From positions 1,116,001 to 1,180,000 of the forward strand of contig OZ252146.1 in assembly GCA_965248735.1 (NCBI GenBank): a stretch of DNA of 64,000 bases, written 5' to 3'. Position numbers and translations under genes: made by a program. Every line of letters starts with the position of its first letter. Position 1 is the first letter of the stretch. This document shows positions 40,670 to 48,775 of the stretch, piece by piece. The notes beneath the pieces were generated by a model. The model was not told the origin of the DNA and did no database searches. It saw nothing but the letters and a program-made list of their open reading frames with translations. This DNA is from Aldehydirespirator sp965248735. Lineage in GTDB: Bacteria; Actinomycetota; Acidimicrobiia; Acidimicrobiales; Aldehydirespiratoraceae.

Positions 40670-42217
40670 ATGACGCTGACCGAATCGGCGATCGCGGACT
40701 CCGAGGCTGCCCCCGGCTCCGGCGGCGCAGCCGCGCCGCCGACCCCCGCCGAGGAGCACGCGGCTCCCCGAGGGCTGGCCCAGCCCTTCATGACCAACGA
40801 CGCGGCGGAGGTCGGCCGGCTCTTCGTCGTCACGTCTCTGCTGCTGGCGCTGGGCACGGCCGTCGTCGGTGTGCTGCTCTCGCTCGGCCGCACCGAGGCG
40901 GTGTCGCCCTGGGACCTGTTCGGCGGCTCCAACGCCTACTTCCGCATGTGGACGCTCTACCGGGTGTCGTTCGTGCTGCTGGTGGTGATGCCGCTGCTTC
41001 TCGGCCTGGCCCTGGCGGTGGTGCCGTCGCAGGTCGGCGCGCGCAACGTCGCCTTCCCCCGGGCCGCGCTGGCGTCGTTCTGGTTGTGGCTGATCGGCGC
41101 GGCGATCATCGTCTCGTCGGTGCTGGCCGGTGGGGGCTGGGGCGCCCTCGACGGTGTGACCGGCAACGAGAGCGACGCCATGGCCCTCACGCTGCTCGGA
41201 ACCGGCATGGCGATCGTCGCGCTGCTCCTTGGCGCCATCACCGTCGCCACCACCGTCATCTCGCTGCGCCAGACCGGCATGAGCCTCCTGGATGTGCCCC
41301 CCTTCTCCTGGTCGATGCTGGTGACCGCCGCCGTGTGGCTGTTCACCCTGCCCGTCGCCATCGCCAACATCGTTGTCATCTACGCGGACCTGCGGGGCAG
41401 GCCGGCCATCGCCTTCGGCCGGGCCGAGAGCCCCGACATATGGCTCCAGCTCGACTGGCTGGTGGAGCAGCCCGCCGTGTACGCCATGGCCGTGCCGGTG
41501 CTCGGCATCGTCTTCCAGGCCGTCGGCGCCGCGGTCGGGGCCCGCTCCAGCCGCCCCGAGGCGATCCTCATTGTGGTGGGGCTGTTCGGTCTGCTGGCGG
41601 TGGGCGGCTGGTCGCAGGACTACTTCACCGCCCCGCAGGACCTCCGCGACGGGCTGGTCTACGTGGCGTTCGGACTGGCCGCCGTCGTGCCGATCGTGGC
41701 GACGGCCGGCGGCGCGGCCGAGCTGGTGATGAGGGGCTCGAAGACACTGGATCGACTCTTGGATGTGCGGATGCTGGGCGCGGGCGCGGCGCTGAAGCTC
41801 CTGGGCGCGGCAGCCCTGGTGGGGGCTCTGCGCGTGATCGAGCCTCTCGATCTGCTCGAGACCTCGGCCACCTGGGCGGTGTTCCACGGCGTTGTCGTCG
41901 CGAGCCTCGTCGCGGGCGTGGCTGCGCTGTGGACCTGGTCGCACCAGTTGTTGCTCCGCCCCATGAAGCAGAAGTTCGGCCGGGGAGCGGTCGTGCTGCT
42001 GCTCGGTGGCGGCGGGCTGCTGGTAGTCGCCGACCTGATCTCCGGCTTCATCGCCGACGAACCTGATCTCATGGCCCTCGCCCTCGACGGCAGCGCCGTG
42101 CTCAACGTGGTGGCTTTCATTGGATCCCTTCTCGTGGCGGCCGGGCTGGCTGTAGCCATGGGTGGCGTAGTCTCGGCTCTGAGGCCCACTGCGGCAGCCG
42201 GGAGCCAGGCAGCATGA
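40670..42217 (+). CDS. COX1-like membrane protein lacking metal ligands
   Basis: A 515-aa protein with about 12 membrane segments that aligns along its length with the true subunit I encoded 2.7 kb downstream: QVGARNVAFPRAALASFWLW against QIGARDVAFPRLNALSYWIW, and EQPAVYAMAVPVLGIV against GHPEVYILILPAFGVV. The metal ligands are gone. Relative to CoxA: H94 (haem a) is Tyr97, H273 (CuB) is Gln267, H322/H323 (CuB) are Gln316/Asp317, H408 (haem a3) is Val404; only H410 is kept (His406). It cannot form the haem-copper centre, so a structural, regulatory or assembly role is inferred. A TAGCAT box (40655-40660) lies 9 nt before the ATG. The next gene overlaps by 4 bp (ATGA). Confidence 0.85.
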   Translation: MTLTESAIADSEAAPGSGGAAAPPTPAEEHAAPRGLAQPFMTNDAAEVGRLFVVTSLLLALGTAVVGVLLSLGRTEAVSPWDLFGGSNAYFRMWTLYRVSFVLLVVMPLLLGLALAVVPSQVGARNVAFPRAALASFWLWLIGAAIIVSSVLAGGGWGALDGVTGNESDAMALTLLGTGMAIVALLLGAITVATTVISLRQTGMSLLDVPPFSWSMLVTAAVWLFTLPVAIANIVVIYADLRGRPAIAFGRAESPDIWLQLDWLVEQPAVYAMAVPVLGIVFQAVGAAVGARSSRPEAILIVVGLFGLLAVGGWSQDYFTAPQDLRDGLVYVAFGLAAVVPIVATAGGAAELVMRGSKTLDRLLDVRMLGAGAALKLLGAAALVGALRVIEPLDLLETSATWAVFHGVVVASLVAGVAALWTWSHQLLLRPMKQKFGRGAVVLLLGGGGLLVVADLISGFIADEPDLMALALDGSAVLNVVAFIGSLLVAAGLAVAMGGVVSALRPTAAAGSQAA

Positions 42218-42798
42218 GAACCACCGCGCTGCCTGCGGCGGAGGCGACCCGCCCTCGCACCGTCGTCGTCGGCGCCCTGCTGGCCACGGGCGCGGCCTTC
42301 ATGGTCTTCTCCGCCCTCATCGCGGTGTACGTCCAGCAGCGCCAGCAGGCCCGGACCCTGGGCGAGGAGTGGTTCCCGGACGGCACCGTCGAGCTCGGCG
42401 CGGCCGGGATGATGATGATGACGCTGGCGCTGTCAGTGGTGACGGTGCAGTGGGCGGTGCAGGCCGCCCGGGCCGAGGACCGGCCCCACGGGTTCATCGC
42501 GCTGGGAGTCACCCTGATGTTCGGCGCCTCGGTGATCAACCAGTTCTGGTTCGTCTACCAGAACACCGCCTTCGCCATCGACGGAGGGCGGGCCGAGCTG
42601 CTGTTCTTCGCGGTGACCGGCTCGTTCATCGCCATGCTCATCGCGGCGATGGCGATGCTGGCGGTGACCACCATCCGCTCGCTGATGGGGCCCTTCGGGC
42701 GCGACCTGGCCCACGGGGTGCAGGCCTCGGCCGTGTTCTGGCACATGTGCGTGCTGTGCTACTTCCTGGTCTGGTACATCGTGTTCATCACCAAGTAG
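42214..42798 (+). CDS. COX3-like membrane protein
   Basis: A 194-aa protein with five membrane segments, the core of the cytochrome c oxidase subunit III fold. The C-terminal VFWHMCVLCYFLVWYIVFI parallels the YWHFVDIVWIFIFTVIYL ending of the canonical CoxC downstream, and the first segments match in spacing. It lacks the FHGVHV motif found in CoxC. ATG 42214 overlaps the stop of the COX1-like gene, so the two are translationally coupled and probably form a complex. The function is unknown. Confidence 0.7.
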   Translation: MRTTALPAAEATRPRTVVVGALLATGAAFMVFSALIAVYVQQRQQARTLGEEWFPDGTVELGAAGMMMMTLALSVVTVQWAVQAARAEDRPHGFIALGVTLMFGASVINQFWFVYQNTAFAIDGGRAELLFFAVTGSFIAMLIAAMAMLAVTTIRSLMGPFGRDLAHGVQASAVFWHMCVLCYFLVWYIVFITK

Positions 42799-42805
42799 GG
42801 CGAGC

Positions 42806-43603
42806 GTGTTCACCACCGGATTCAAGTTCTTCTTCGGACTGTTCGCAGCGTTCACCGCGGCCGCGCTCGTCTACGGCTACACCACCGGCGGCAACCATAT
42901 CGGCCCCATCTCGCTGGGATGGAAGGGCGGCGTGGGCGACCACATCGGTTACGGCGTGCTGGTCGCGCTGGCCAGCGTCTCGCTGATGATCAGCCTGGTG
43001 TTGGTCTCGTTCCGGGACGCCGACGCCGCGGCTCAGGCCCGTCTCCAGGGCATGGCCGAGGTGCTGACCGACCAGTCGATCGCGGCCAGCTTCTGGCCGG
43101 TCGTGGCCTCCTTCGGTGTCGGCGCGGCTGCCGTGGGGCTGGTGCTGCACCCCATGGTCTTCGTGCTGGGCCTGGCCCTGGTGTTCCTGTCGATGGTTGA
43201 GTGGACGATGGACGCCTGGGCCGACCGGGCCACCGGCGACGCCGCCGTCAACCGGGAGTTGCGCAACCGCATCATGGCGCCCATCGAGATACCCGTCGTC
43301 GGAGTGCTCGCGGTCGGCGTGATCGTGCTGGCCGCCTCTCGCATCCTGCTGACCGTGTCCCAGCTGGGGGCTGTGGCCGTCGCCGCCGTCGTGGCCGCCC
43401 TGATCCTGGCCGGCGCGATGGTTTACGTCAACCGGCCCGGCCTCGGCCGTCGACTGGTGCGAGTCCTGGGGCCGGTGGCCGCCCTGCTGCTGCTGGTTGG
43501 CGGGGTGCTGGCGGCGGTGGCCGGCGAGCGCGACTTCGACCACCACGAGGTCGAGACCCACGAAGAGTCCGGCGAGCCGACCGGCGGCGAGAAAGGTGGC
43601 TGA
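42806..43603 (+). CDS. multi-pass membrane protein of the oxidase locus, unknown function
   Basis: A 265-aa protein with about six membrane segments, starting FTTGFKFFFGLFAAFTAAAL and followed by a Gly-rich stretch (YTTGGNHIGPISLGWKGG). A soluble loop (MAEVLTDQSIAAS) separates the second and third segments. The C-terminal tail is His/Glu-rich (DFDHHEVETHEESGEP). It is not a recognised oxidase subunit by motif. GTG 42806 is 7 nt after the COX3-like gene, and coxB starts 1 nt after its stop, so it is part of the same operon. Confidence 0.7.
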   Translation: MFTTGFKFFFGLFAAFTAAALVYGYTTGGNHIGPISLGWKGGVGDHIGYGVLVALASVSLMISLVLVSFRDADAAAQARLQGMAEVLTDQSIAASFWPVVASFGVGAAAVGLVLHPMVFVLGLALVFLSMVEWTMDAWADRATGDAAVNRELRNRIMAPIEIPVVGVLAVGVIVLAASRILLTVSQLGAVAVAAVVAALILAGAMVYVNRPGLGRRLVRVLGPVAALLLLVGGVLAAVAGERDFDHHEVETHEESGEPTGGEKGG

Positions 43604-43604
43604 G

Positions 43605-44834
43605 ATGCGATCCTCCAGACTGGGCCGCGTCGTCGCCTGGGCGTTGATGCTGCTGGGCGCGGCGGTGGCCGGCGGCTGCGCGGCCGACGCCGAACTCGAC
43701 ACGTTCGCGCCGCAGGGCCCCATCTCCAAGGAGCTGCACTCCCGGGCGGTGCTGCCGGTGTTCTGGATCGCGGCGGTGGTGTTCGTGGGAATCACGATCG
43801 CCATGGTCTGGCTGATCTGGAAGAACCGGGTCAAGAGCTACGACGGCGACGACGACTGGCCCTCCCAGACCCACGGCCACGTTCCGCTGGAGATCGGCTG
43901 GACCGCGGGGTTCTTCGTGACCATGGCCGCGGTGGCGGGAATCATGCTGTGGTCGCTTTCCACCGTGGACGCCACCGAGGCCAACATCATGGGCGTCACC
44001 GTCGACGACCGGAGCGTCGCCTGGGAGCCGACCGTGGTGGTGGTGGGCAACCAGTGGTGGTGGGAGTTCCGCTACTACTTCTCCGACCAGGTCGACCTGG
44101 CCGATCTGAGGGTCCACGGAGACGCCAAGACGCTGCCGCCCGCCGACATCGTCACCGCCGGCCAGATGGTGATACCCACCGGCGAGGAGATCGAGCTGGT
44201 CGTCACCTCGCGCGATGTGATCCACTCGTTCTGGATCCCCGCCCTCAACGGCAAGCGCGACGCCGTGCCCAACAAGTTCTCGCCCTGGAAGATCGAGGCC
44301 TCCGACCCCGGCTTCTACTTCGGGCAGTGCACCGAGTTCTGCGGCCTGTCGCACTCTCGCATGAGGATGCAGGTGGTGGCGCTGAACCCGGCCGATTTCC
44401 AGGCGTGGGTCGATCGCACGACTCAGGACGCAGCCGAGCCCACCGATCCGGCTGCGCTGGCGGGCCTGGAGGTGTTCTCCGGCATCTGCACCTCCTGCCA
44501 TCTCGTCGAGGGAGTCAACGACGACGTCTACGAGGGGGCCGACCAGGCGTCCGGCGCGGCGCCGAACCTGACCCACTTGGCCGGCCGGACCACCTTCGCC
44601 GGCGGCATCTTCAACATCTACAACGCCGACGGCTCGCTCAACCGGACCCAGCTCGAGGCCTGGCTGCGCAACCCGGCGGACCTGAAGGCCAACTACACGG
44701 TGCCCGGCGAGCAGTACCGGGGCATGCCCGACCTGGACCTGAGCGAGCAGCAGATCGACGACCTGGTGGCCTATCTTTCAGGGCTGGGAGAGCGGCCCGC
44801 CGACTGGATAATCGCCGCGACGCAGGTGGACTGA
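43605..44834 (+). CDS. coxB: cytochrome c oxidase subunit II with fused cytochrome c (caa3 type)
   Basis: Takes electrons from the bc1/cytochrome c pool to the oxidase. The 409-aa protein begins with a lipoprotein-type signal (LLGAAVAGGC, Cys near residue 23), two membrane segments (residues about 45-70 and 95-120), then the CuA cupredoxin domain with HSFWIPALNGK and CTEFCGLSHSRM supplying the CuA ligands. A C-terminal class I cytochrome c domain follows, with CTSCH and an axial Met probably in the GMPDLDLSE region. The fused haem domain marks a caa3-type oxidase. It starts 1 nt after the preceding gene. Confidence 0.95.
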   Translation: MRSSRLGRVVAWALMLLGAAVAGGCAADAELDTFAPQGPISKELHSRAVLPVFWIAAVVFVGITIAMVWLIWKNRVKSYDGDDDWPSQTHGHVPLEIGWTAGFFVTMAAVAGIMLWSLSTVDATEANIMGVTVDDRSVAWEPTVVVVGNQWWWEFRYYFSDQVDLADLRVHGDAKTLPPADIVTAGQMVIPTGEEIELVVTSRDVIHSFWIPALNGKRDAVPNKFSPWKIEASDPGFYFGQCTEFCGLSHSRMRMQVVALNPADFQAWVDRTTQDAAEPTDPAALAGLEVFSGICTSCHLVEGVNDDVYEGADQASGAAPNLTHLAGRTTFAGGIFNIYNADGSLNRTQLEAWLRNPADLKANYTVPGEQYRGMPDLDLSEQQIDDLVAYLSGLGERPADWIIAATQVD

Positions 44835-44868
44835 ACATGGCGACGAACGGAGGAGGTCGTGGAGCACC

Positions 44869-46854
44869 ATGGCGATAATTGAGAAGCCTCCCCTCGAGAT
44901 CGGCCCAGGCGACACCGCCCGCTACGCCGAGCGGCCCCTCGGCGTGTTCACCCGGCCGCAGCTGGGCAGGGGCTGGCGAGACTGGCTCAGCACCGTCGAC
45001 CACAAGCGAATCGGGATCCTGTACGGCGTCTCGGCCATGTTCTTCTTTGTGGTCGGCGGCGTCGAGGCCCTGCTCATCCGGTTGCAGCTCGCCGCGCCGG
45101 AGGGCTCGGTGCTCAGCGCCGACGTCTACAACCAAGTGTACACCATGCACGGCGTCACCATGGTGTTCCTGTTCGTCATGCCGCTGGCCGCGGCCTTCGC
45201 GAACTACTTCATCCCCCTGCAGATCGGCGCCCGCGACGTGGCCTTCCCCCGCCTCAACGCGCTGTCCTACTGGATCTGGCTGTCGGGCGCGATCTTCTTG
45301 AACACGTCGTGGATAGTGGGCGGCGGCGGCCCCGACTGCGGCTGGTTCTGCTACGCGTCCAACAGCGGCGTGGCCTTCTCGCCCAGCCACGGGGTGGACT
45401 TCTACGCCATCGGCCTGCAGATCCTGGGCATCGCCTCGCTGGTGTCGGCGATAAACCTGATTGTCACCTGTCTCAACATGCGGGCGCCGGGCATGACCCT
45501 GATGCGCATGCCGGTGCTCACCTGGATGCTGCTCATCACCCAGTTCCTGTTGCTGTTCGCGCTGCCGGTGATAACGGTGGCGCTGTTCCTGCTGATGTTC
45601 GACCGGCTCTTCGGCGCCCAGTTCTTCAACCCCGACGCCGGCGCCGACCCGCTGCTGTGGCAGCACCTGTTCTGGATCTTCGGCCATCCCGAGGTGTACA
45701 TCCTCATCCTGCCCGCCTTCGGGGTGGTGTCGGAGGTGATCCCCACCTTCAGCCGCAAGCCCCTGTTCGGCTACGAGTTCATGGTCTTCTCGGGCATCGC
45801 CATCGGGTTCATGGGCTGGGGCGTGTGGGCCCACCACATGTTCGTGTCGGGCATAGGCCCCATCTCGGTGGCCGCCTTCTCCCTGTCGACCATGTTCATC
45901 GCGGTGCCGACGGGGGTGAAGGTCCTCAACTGGCTGGCCACGATGTGGGGCGGGAAGCTGCGCTTCACGGTGGCCATGAAGTTCGCGGTGGCCACGGTGG
46001 CCATGTTCACCATCGGCGGCCTGTCCGGCGTGACCCACGCGGTGGCGCCGGCCGACACCCAGCAGACCGACACCTACTACATCGTGGCCCACTTCCACTA
46101 TGTGATCTTCGGCGGCGCCGTGCTCGGCCTCTTTGCCGGCCTCTACTTCTGGTGGCCCAAGGTGTGGGGCCACTTCCTCAACGAGCGGCTCGGGAACTGG
46201 CACTTCTGGATGATGCTGGTGGGCTTCAACCTCACCTTCGGCCCGATGCACATCCTGGGCCTGCAGGGGATGTCGCGCCGTATCGACACCTACGCACGGG
46301 GCTACGGGTTCGAGTTCTGGAACATGGCGGCCACCGTCGGCTCGCTGCTGATCGCGCTGAGCGTGCTGCTGTTCATGGTGAACGTGGTCAAGTCCAAGCG
46401 GGACGCTCCGCACCTGCCTGCGCCGGGCCCCGACCCCTGGGACGCCCGCAGCCTGGAATGGTCGATCCCGTCGCCCGTTCCCGCACACAACTTCGACACC
46501 GTGCCGCAGGTGCACGGCCGCGACGATTGGTGGCACCGCAAATACGCCGAGAACGATGAGGGCAAGGTGGTGCGGGTCGCCACCGTGGAGGAGGCCGCGC
46601 AGACCGGCGAGGCCACCGACGTGCACCTGCCGTCGCCGTCGTTCTGGCCGCTGGCCGTGGCCGTTGGACTGCCGATGATCGGCTACGGCCTGATCTTCAA
46701 CCTCTGGCTGGCGCCGATCGGCGCCCTGGTGACGGTGGGCTCCCTCTACTCGTGGGCGCTGGAGCCCGTGGACGACCCCGACGCCGCCCACGACGACCAC
46801 GACGACGATCACCACGACGGCGACGGCGCTGAAGCCGACGGAGCAGAGCAATGA
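44869..46854 (+). CDS. coxA: cytochrome c oxidase subunit I
   Basis: Catalytic subunit that reduces O2 and pumps protons. The 661-aa protein has 12-14 membrane segments and all ligands: H94 (haem a), H273-Pro-Glu-Val-Tyr277 (CuB and cross-linked Tyr), H322/H323 (CuB), H408 (haem a3) and H410 (haem a). K- and D-channel landmarks (NxxxxxN-like and the GHPEVY region) are in place. The C-terminus has an unusual tail rich in Asp and His (AAHDDHDDDHHDGDG). The stop overlaps coxC by 4 bp (ATGA). Confidence 0.97.
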   Translation: MAIIEKPPLEIGPGDTARYAERPLGVFTRPQLGRGWRDWLSTVDHKRIGILYGVSAMFFFVVGGVEALLIRLQLAAPEGSVLSADVYNQVYTMHGVTMVFLFVMPLAAAFANYFIPLQIGARDVAFPRLNALSYWIWLSGAIFLNTSWIVGGGGPDCGWFCYASNSGVAFSPSHGVDFYAIGLQILGIASLVSAINLIVTCLNMRAPGMTLMRMPVLTWMLLITQFLLLFALPVITVALFLLMFDRLFGAQFFNPDAGADPLLWQHLFWIFGHPEVYILILPAFGVVSEVIPTFSRKPLFGYEFMVFSGIAIGFMGWGVWAHHMFVSGIGPISVAAFSLSTMFIAVPTGVKVLNWLATMWGGKLRFTVAMKFAVATVAMFTIGGLSGVTHAVAPADTQQTDTYYIVAHFHYVIFGGAVLGLFAGLYFWWPKVWGHFLNERLGNWHFWMMLVGFNLTFGPMHILGLQGMSRRIDTYARGYGFEFWNMAATVGSLLIALSVLLFMVNVVKSKRDAPHLPAPGPDPWDARSLEWSIPSPVPAHNFDTVPQVHGRDDWWHRKYAENDEGKVVRVATVEEAAQTGEATDVHLPSPSFWPLAVAVGLPMIGYGLIFNLWLAPIGALVTVGSLYSWALEPVDDPDAAHDDHDDDHHDGDGAEADGAEQ

Positions 46855-47483
46855 GCGCGGAACCCGTAGTCGCTGATCCCGGCCACGCAGTCGCGGACCA
46901 CAGCCACGATCCCCACGCCACCACCACCGGCCTGTCGCACACCAAGCTGGGCATGTGGGTGTTCCTGGGCTCGGAGTGCCTGCTGTTCGGCGGGCTGATC
47001 TCCACGTACCTGCTCTACAAGACCCGCGGCAACGGGCGCACGCTGCCCACCGACGTGTTCGACATCCCGTTCACCTCGGTCAGCTCGTTCGTGCTGCTGA
47101 TGAGCTCGCTCACGATGGTGCTGGCCCTCTCCGCGGTGTCCCGGGGCGAGGACGAGGCCGGCCGCGCCTGGCTGCTGGCCACGGCCCTGCTCGGCGGGGT
47201 GTTCATCGGCGGGCAGGTGTACGAGTTCACCAGCTTCGTGCGCGAGGGCGTGGCCTTCACCACCAACCCGGCGAGCAGCGCCTTCTTCACCCTGACCGGC
47301 TTCCACGGCGTGCACGTGAGCCTCGGCATCGTCATGCTGATGTCGCTGTTCGTGGCGTCGGTGAAGGGCAAGCTCACCCAGCGCAACGCCGAGACGGTGG
47401 AGATCGTGGGCCTCTACTGGCACTTCGTGGACATCGTGTGGATCTTCATCTTCACCGTCATCTACCTGATCCCGGCCGACTGA
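46851..47483 (+). CDS. coxC: cytochrome c oxidase subunit III
   Basis: A 210-aa five-membrane-segment subunit III with the conserved EFTSFVREGVAFTTNPAS region, FFTLTGFHGVHVSLGIVMLM and the C-terminal YWHFVDIVWIFIFTVIYL. The N-terminal 25 residues are His-rich (ADHSHDPHATTT), matching the His-rich termini of neighbouring subunits. ATG 46851 overlaps the coxA stop. Confidence 0.95.
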   Translation: MSAEPVVADPGHAVADHSHDPHATTTGLSHTKLGMWVFLGSECLLFGGLISTYLLYKTRGNGRTLPTDVFDIPFTSVSSFVLLMSSLTMVLALSAVSRGEDEAGRAWLLATALLGGVFIGGQVYEFTSFVREGVAFTTNPASSAFFTLTGFHGVHVSLGIVMLMSLFVASVKGKLTQRNAETVEIVGLYWHFVDIVWIFIFTVIYLIPAD

Positions 47484-47488
47484 TCCCC

Positions 47489-47845
47489 ATGAGCGACACC
47501 GCCACCTCCGAGCACTCCGAGCCCGCCGCCGACACAGCCGCCGAACACGACGACGGCGAGGGCCACGCCCATCCCTCGGACTGGGCCTACGTCAAGATCG
47601 CCGTCGTTCTGGGCCTGGTCACCGCGCTGGAGGTGTTCACCTACTTCCGGACCGTGCTCAACTGGGGCGCCGCGCTGGTGCCGTCGCTCATCTTCATGAT
47701 GATCGTCAAGTTCTATTTGGTGGCCACCTGGTTCATGCACCTGCGGTTCGACAACAAGCTGTTCGCCAGGATGTTCACCGCCGGGCTCGCCCTCGCGGTG
47801 GGGGTGTACGCGGCCACCCTGGCCGCCTTCGAATTCTGGTTCTAG
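47489..47845 (+). CDS. cytochrome c oxidase subunit IV (prokaryotic type)
   Basis: A 118-aa protein with three membrane segments and the COX4_pro signature FMMIVKFYLVATWFMHLRFD. The 40-residue N-terminus is His/Asp/Glu-rich (AEHDDGEGHAHPSD). It starts 5 nt after coxC and lies 3 nt before ctaG, within the oxidase operon. Confidence 0.88.
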   Translation: MSDTATSEHSEPAADTAAEHDDGEGHAHPSDWAYVKIAVVLGLVTALEVFTYFRTVLNWGAALVPSLIFMMIVKFYLVATWFMHLRFDNKLFARMFTAGLALAVGVYAATLAAFEFWF

Positions 47846-47848
47846 GCC

Positions 47849-48754
47849 ATGGGAGCGCTAGCCGCGACCGACCCCTGGCGCTTCCAGTTCCATCCTGAGG
47901 TGTGGCTGACCGTCGCCGCGGTGGTCGGCCTCGGCATCTACGTGGTGCGGGTGGTGGCTCCCGTGGCCGTCGGCGCGGGCACGGTGGCGGTCACCCGGCG
48001 CCAGCGGCTGAGCTTCATCGCGGGGGCGGCTCTGCTGTGGGTCTCGGCCGACTGGCCCATGCACGACATCGCCGAGGAGTACCTGTACTCGGTGCACATG
48101 GTGCAGCACCTGCTCATCAGCTTCGTAGTTCCGCCCCTGCTGCTAATGGCCGTGCCCGAGTGGCTGGCCCGGTTGATCGTGGTCGACGGCTCCCGCTCGG
48201 CGAGGGTGATCCGCCGCCTGGTGCATCCGCTGGTGGCCGGCGTGGTCTTCAACGCTGTGCAGGGGTTGATGCATTGGGGCGTCGTTGTGGAGCTATCGGT
48301 GCGCAGCGGTCCCTTCCACTACTCCATGCACCTGCTGGTGTTCGCGAGCGCTCTGGCCATGTGGACGCCGGTGGTCGGTCCGTTGAGGGAGCTGCAGCTG
48401 TCGGAGCCCGGGAAAATGGTGTACCTGTTCGCGATGTCGATCGTGCCCACTGTGCCGGCTGCCTGGCTCACCTTCGCAGAGGGCTCGGTGTATCCGGTCT
48501 ACGACCATGCCCAGCGCCTGTGGGGCATCTCGGTGACTGCCGACCAGCAGGCCGCGGGGGCAGTGATGAAGGTTCTCGGCGGCTTCTACCTGTGGACCCT
48601 GATCGCCATAAAGTTCTTCCGCTACTCGGCCGCTCAGCGCCATGCCGACGCCGAGGAACGCCGTCAGCGGTTCGCCGCCAACACCCTCACCACCGCGGAC
48701 GTCGAGGCCGAGTTCGAGCGCTTGGGGACGCCCCCCCAAGAGCCCCGCGTGTAG
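47849..48754 (+). CDS. ctaG: cytochrome c oxidase assembly factor CtaG (caa3 type)
   Basis: A 301-aa membrane protein of the caa3_CtaG family, thought to help copper insertion or assembly of caa3 oxidases. It has seven to eight membrane segments and characteristic His residues: SADWPMHDIAEEYLYSVHMV, then HLLISF, GLMHWG and FHYSMHLLVF. It closes the oxidase operon. The basic, charged C-terminus (RYSAAQRHADAEERRQRF) is cytoplasmic by the positive-inside rule. Confidence 0.9.
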   Translation: MGALAATDPWRFQFHPEVWLTVAAVVGLGIYVVRVVAPVAVGAGTVAVTRRQRLSFIAGAALLWVSADWPMHDIAEEYLYSVHMVQHLLISFVVPPLLLMAVPEWLARLIVVDGSRSARVIRRLVHPLVAGVVFNAVQGLMHWGVVVELSVRSGPFHYSMHLLVFASALAMWTPVVGPLRELQLSEPGKMVYLFAMSIVPTVPAAWLTFAEGSVYPVYDHAQRLWGISVTADQQAAGAVMKVLGGFYLWTLIAIKFFRYSAAQRHADAEERRQRFAANTLTTADVEAEFERLGTPPQEPRV

Positions 48755-48775
48755 CGGTCGTTGTTGACGGGGCGG

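Noticed and set aside
38657..41944. Minus-strand frame of 1095 codons
   Set aside because: Only the last 304 codons are a gene (ctaA); the rest is antisense to ctaB and the COX1-like gene.
44638..46851. Minus-strand frame of 737 codons over coxA
   Set aside because: Antisense to a complete subunit I gene; His/Gly/Val-rich shadow sequence.
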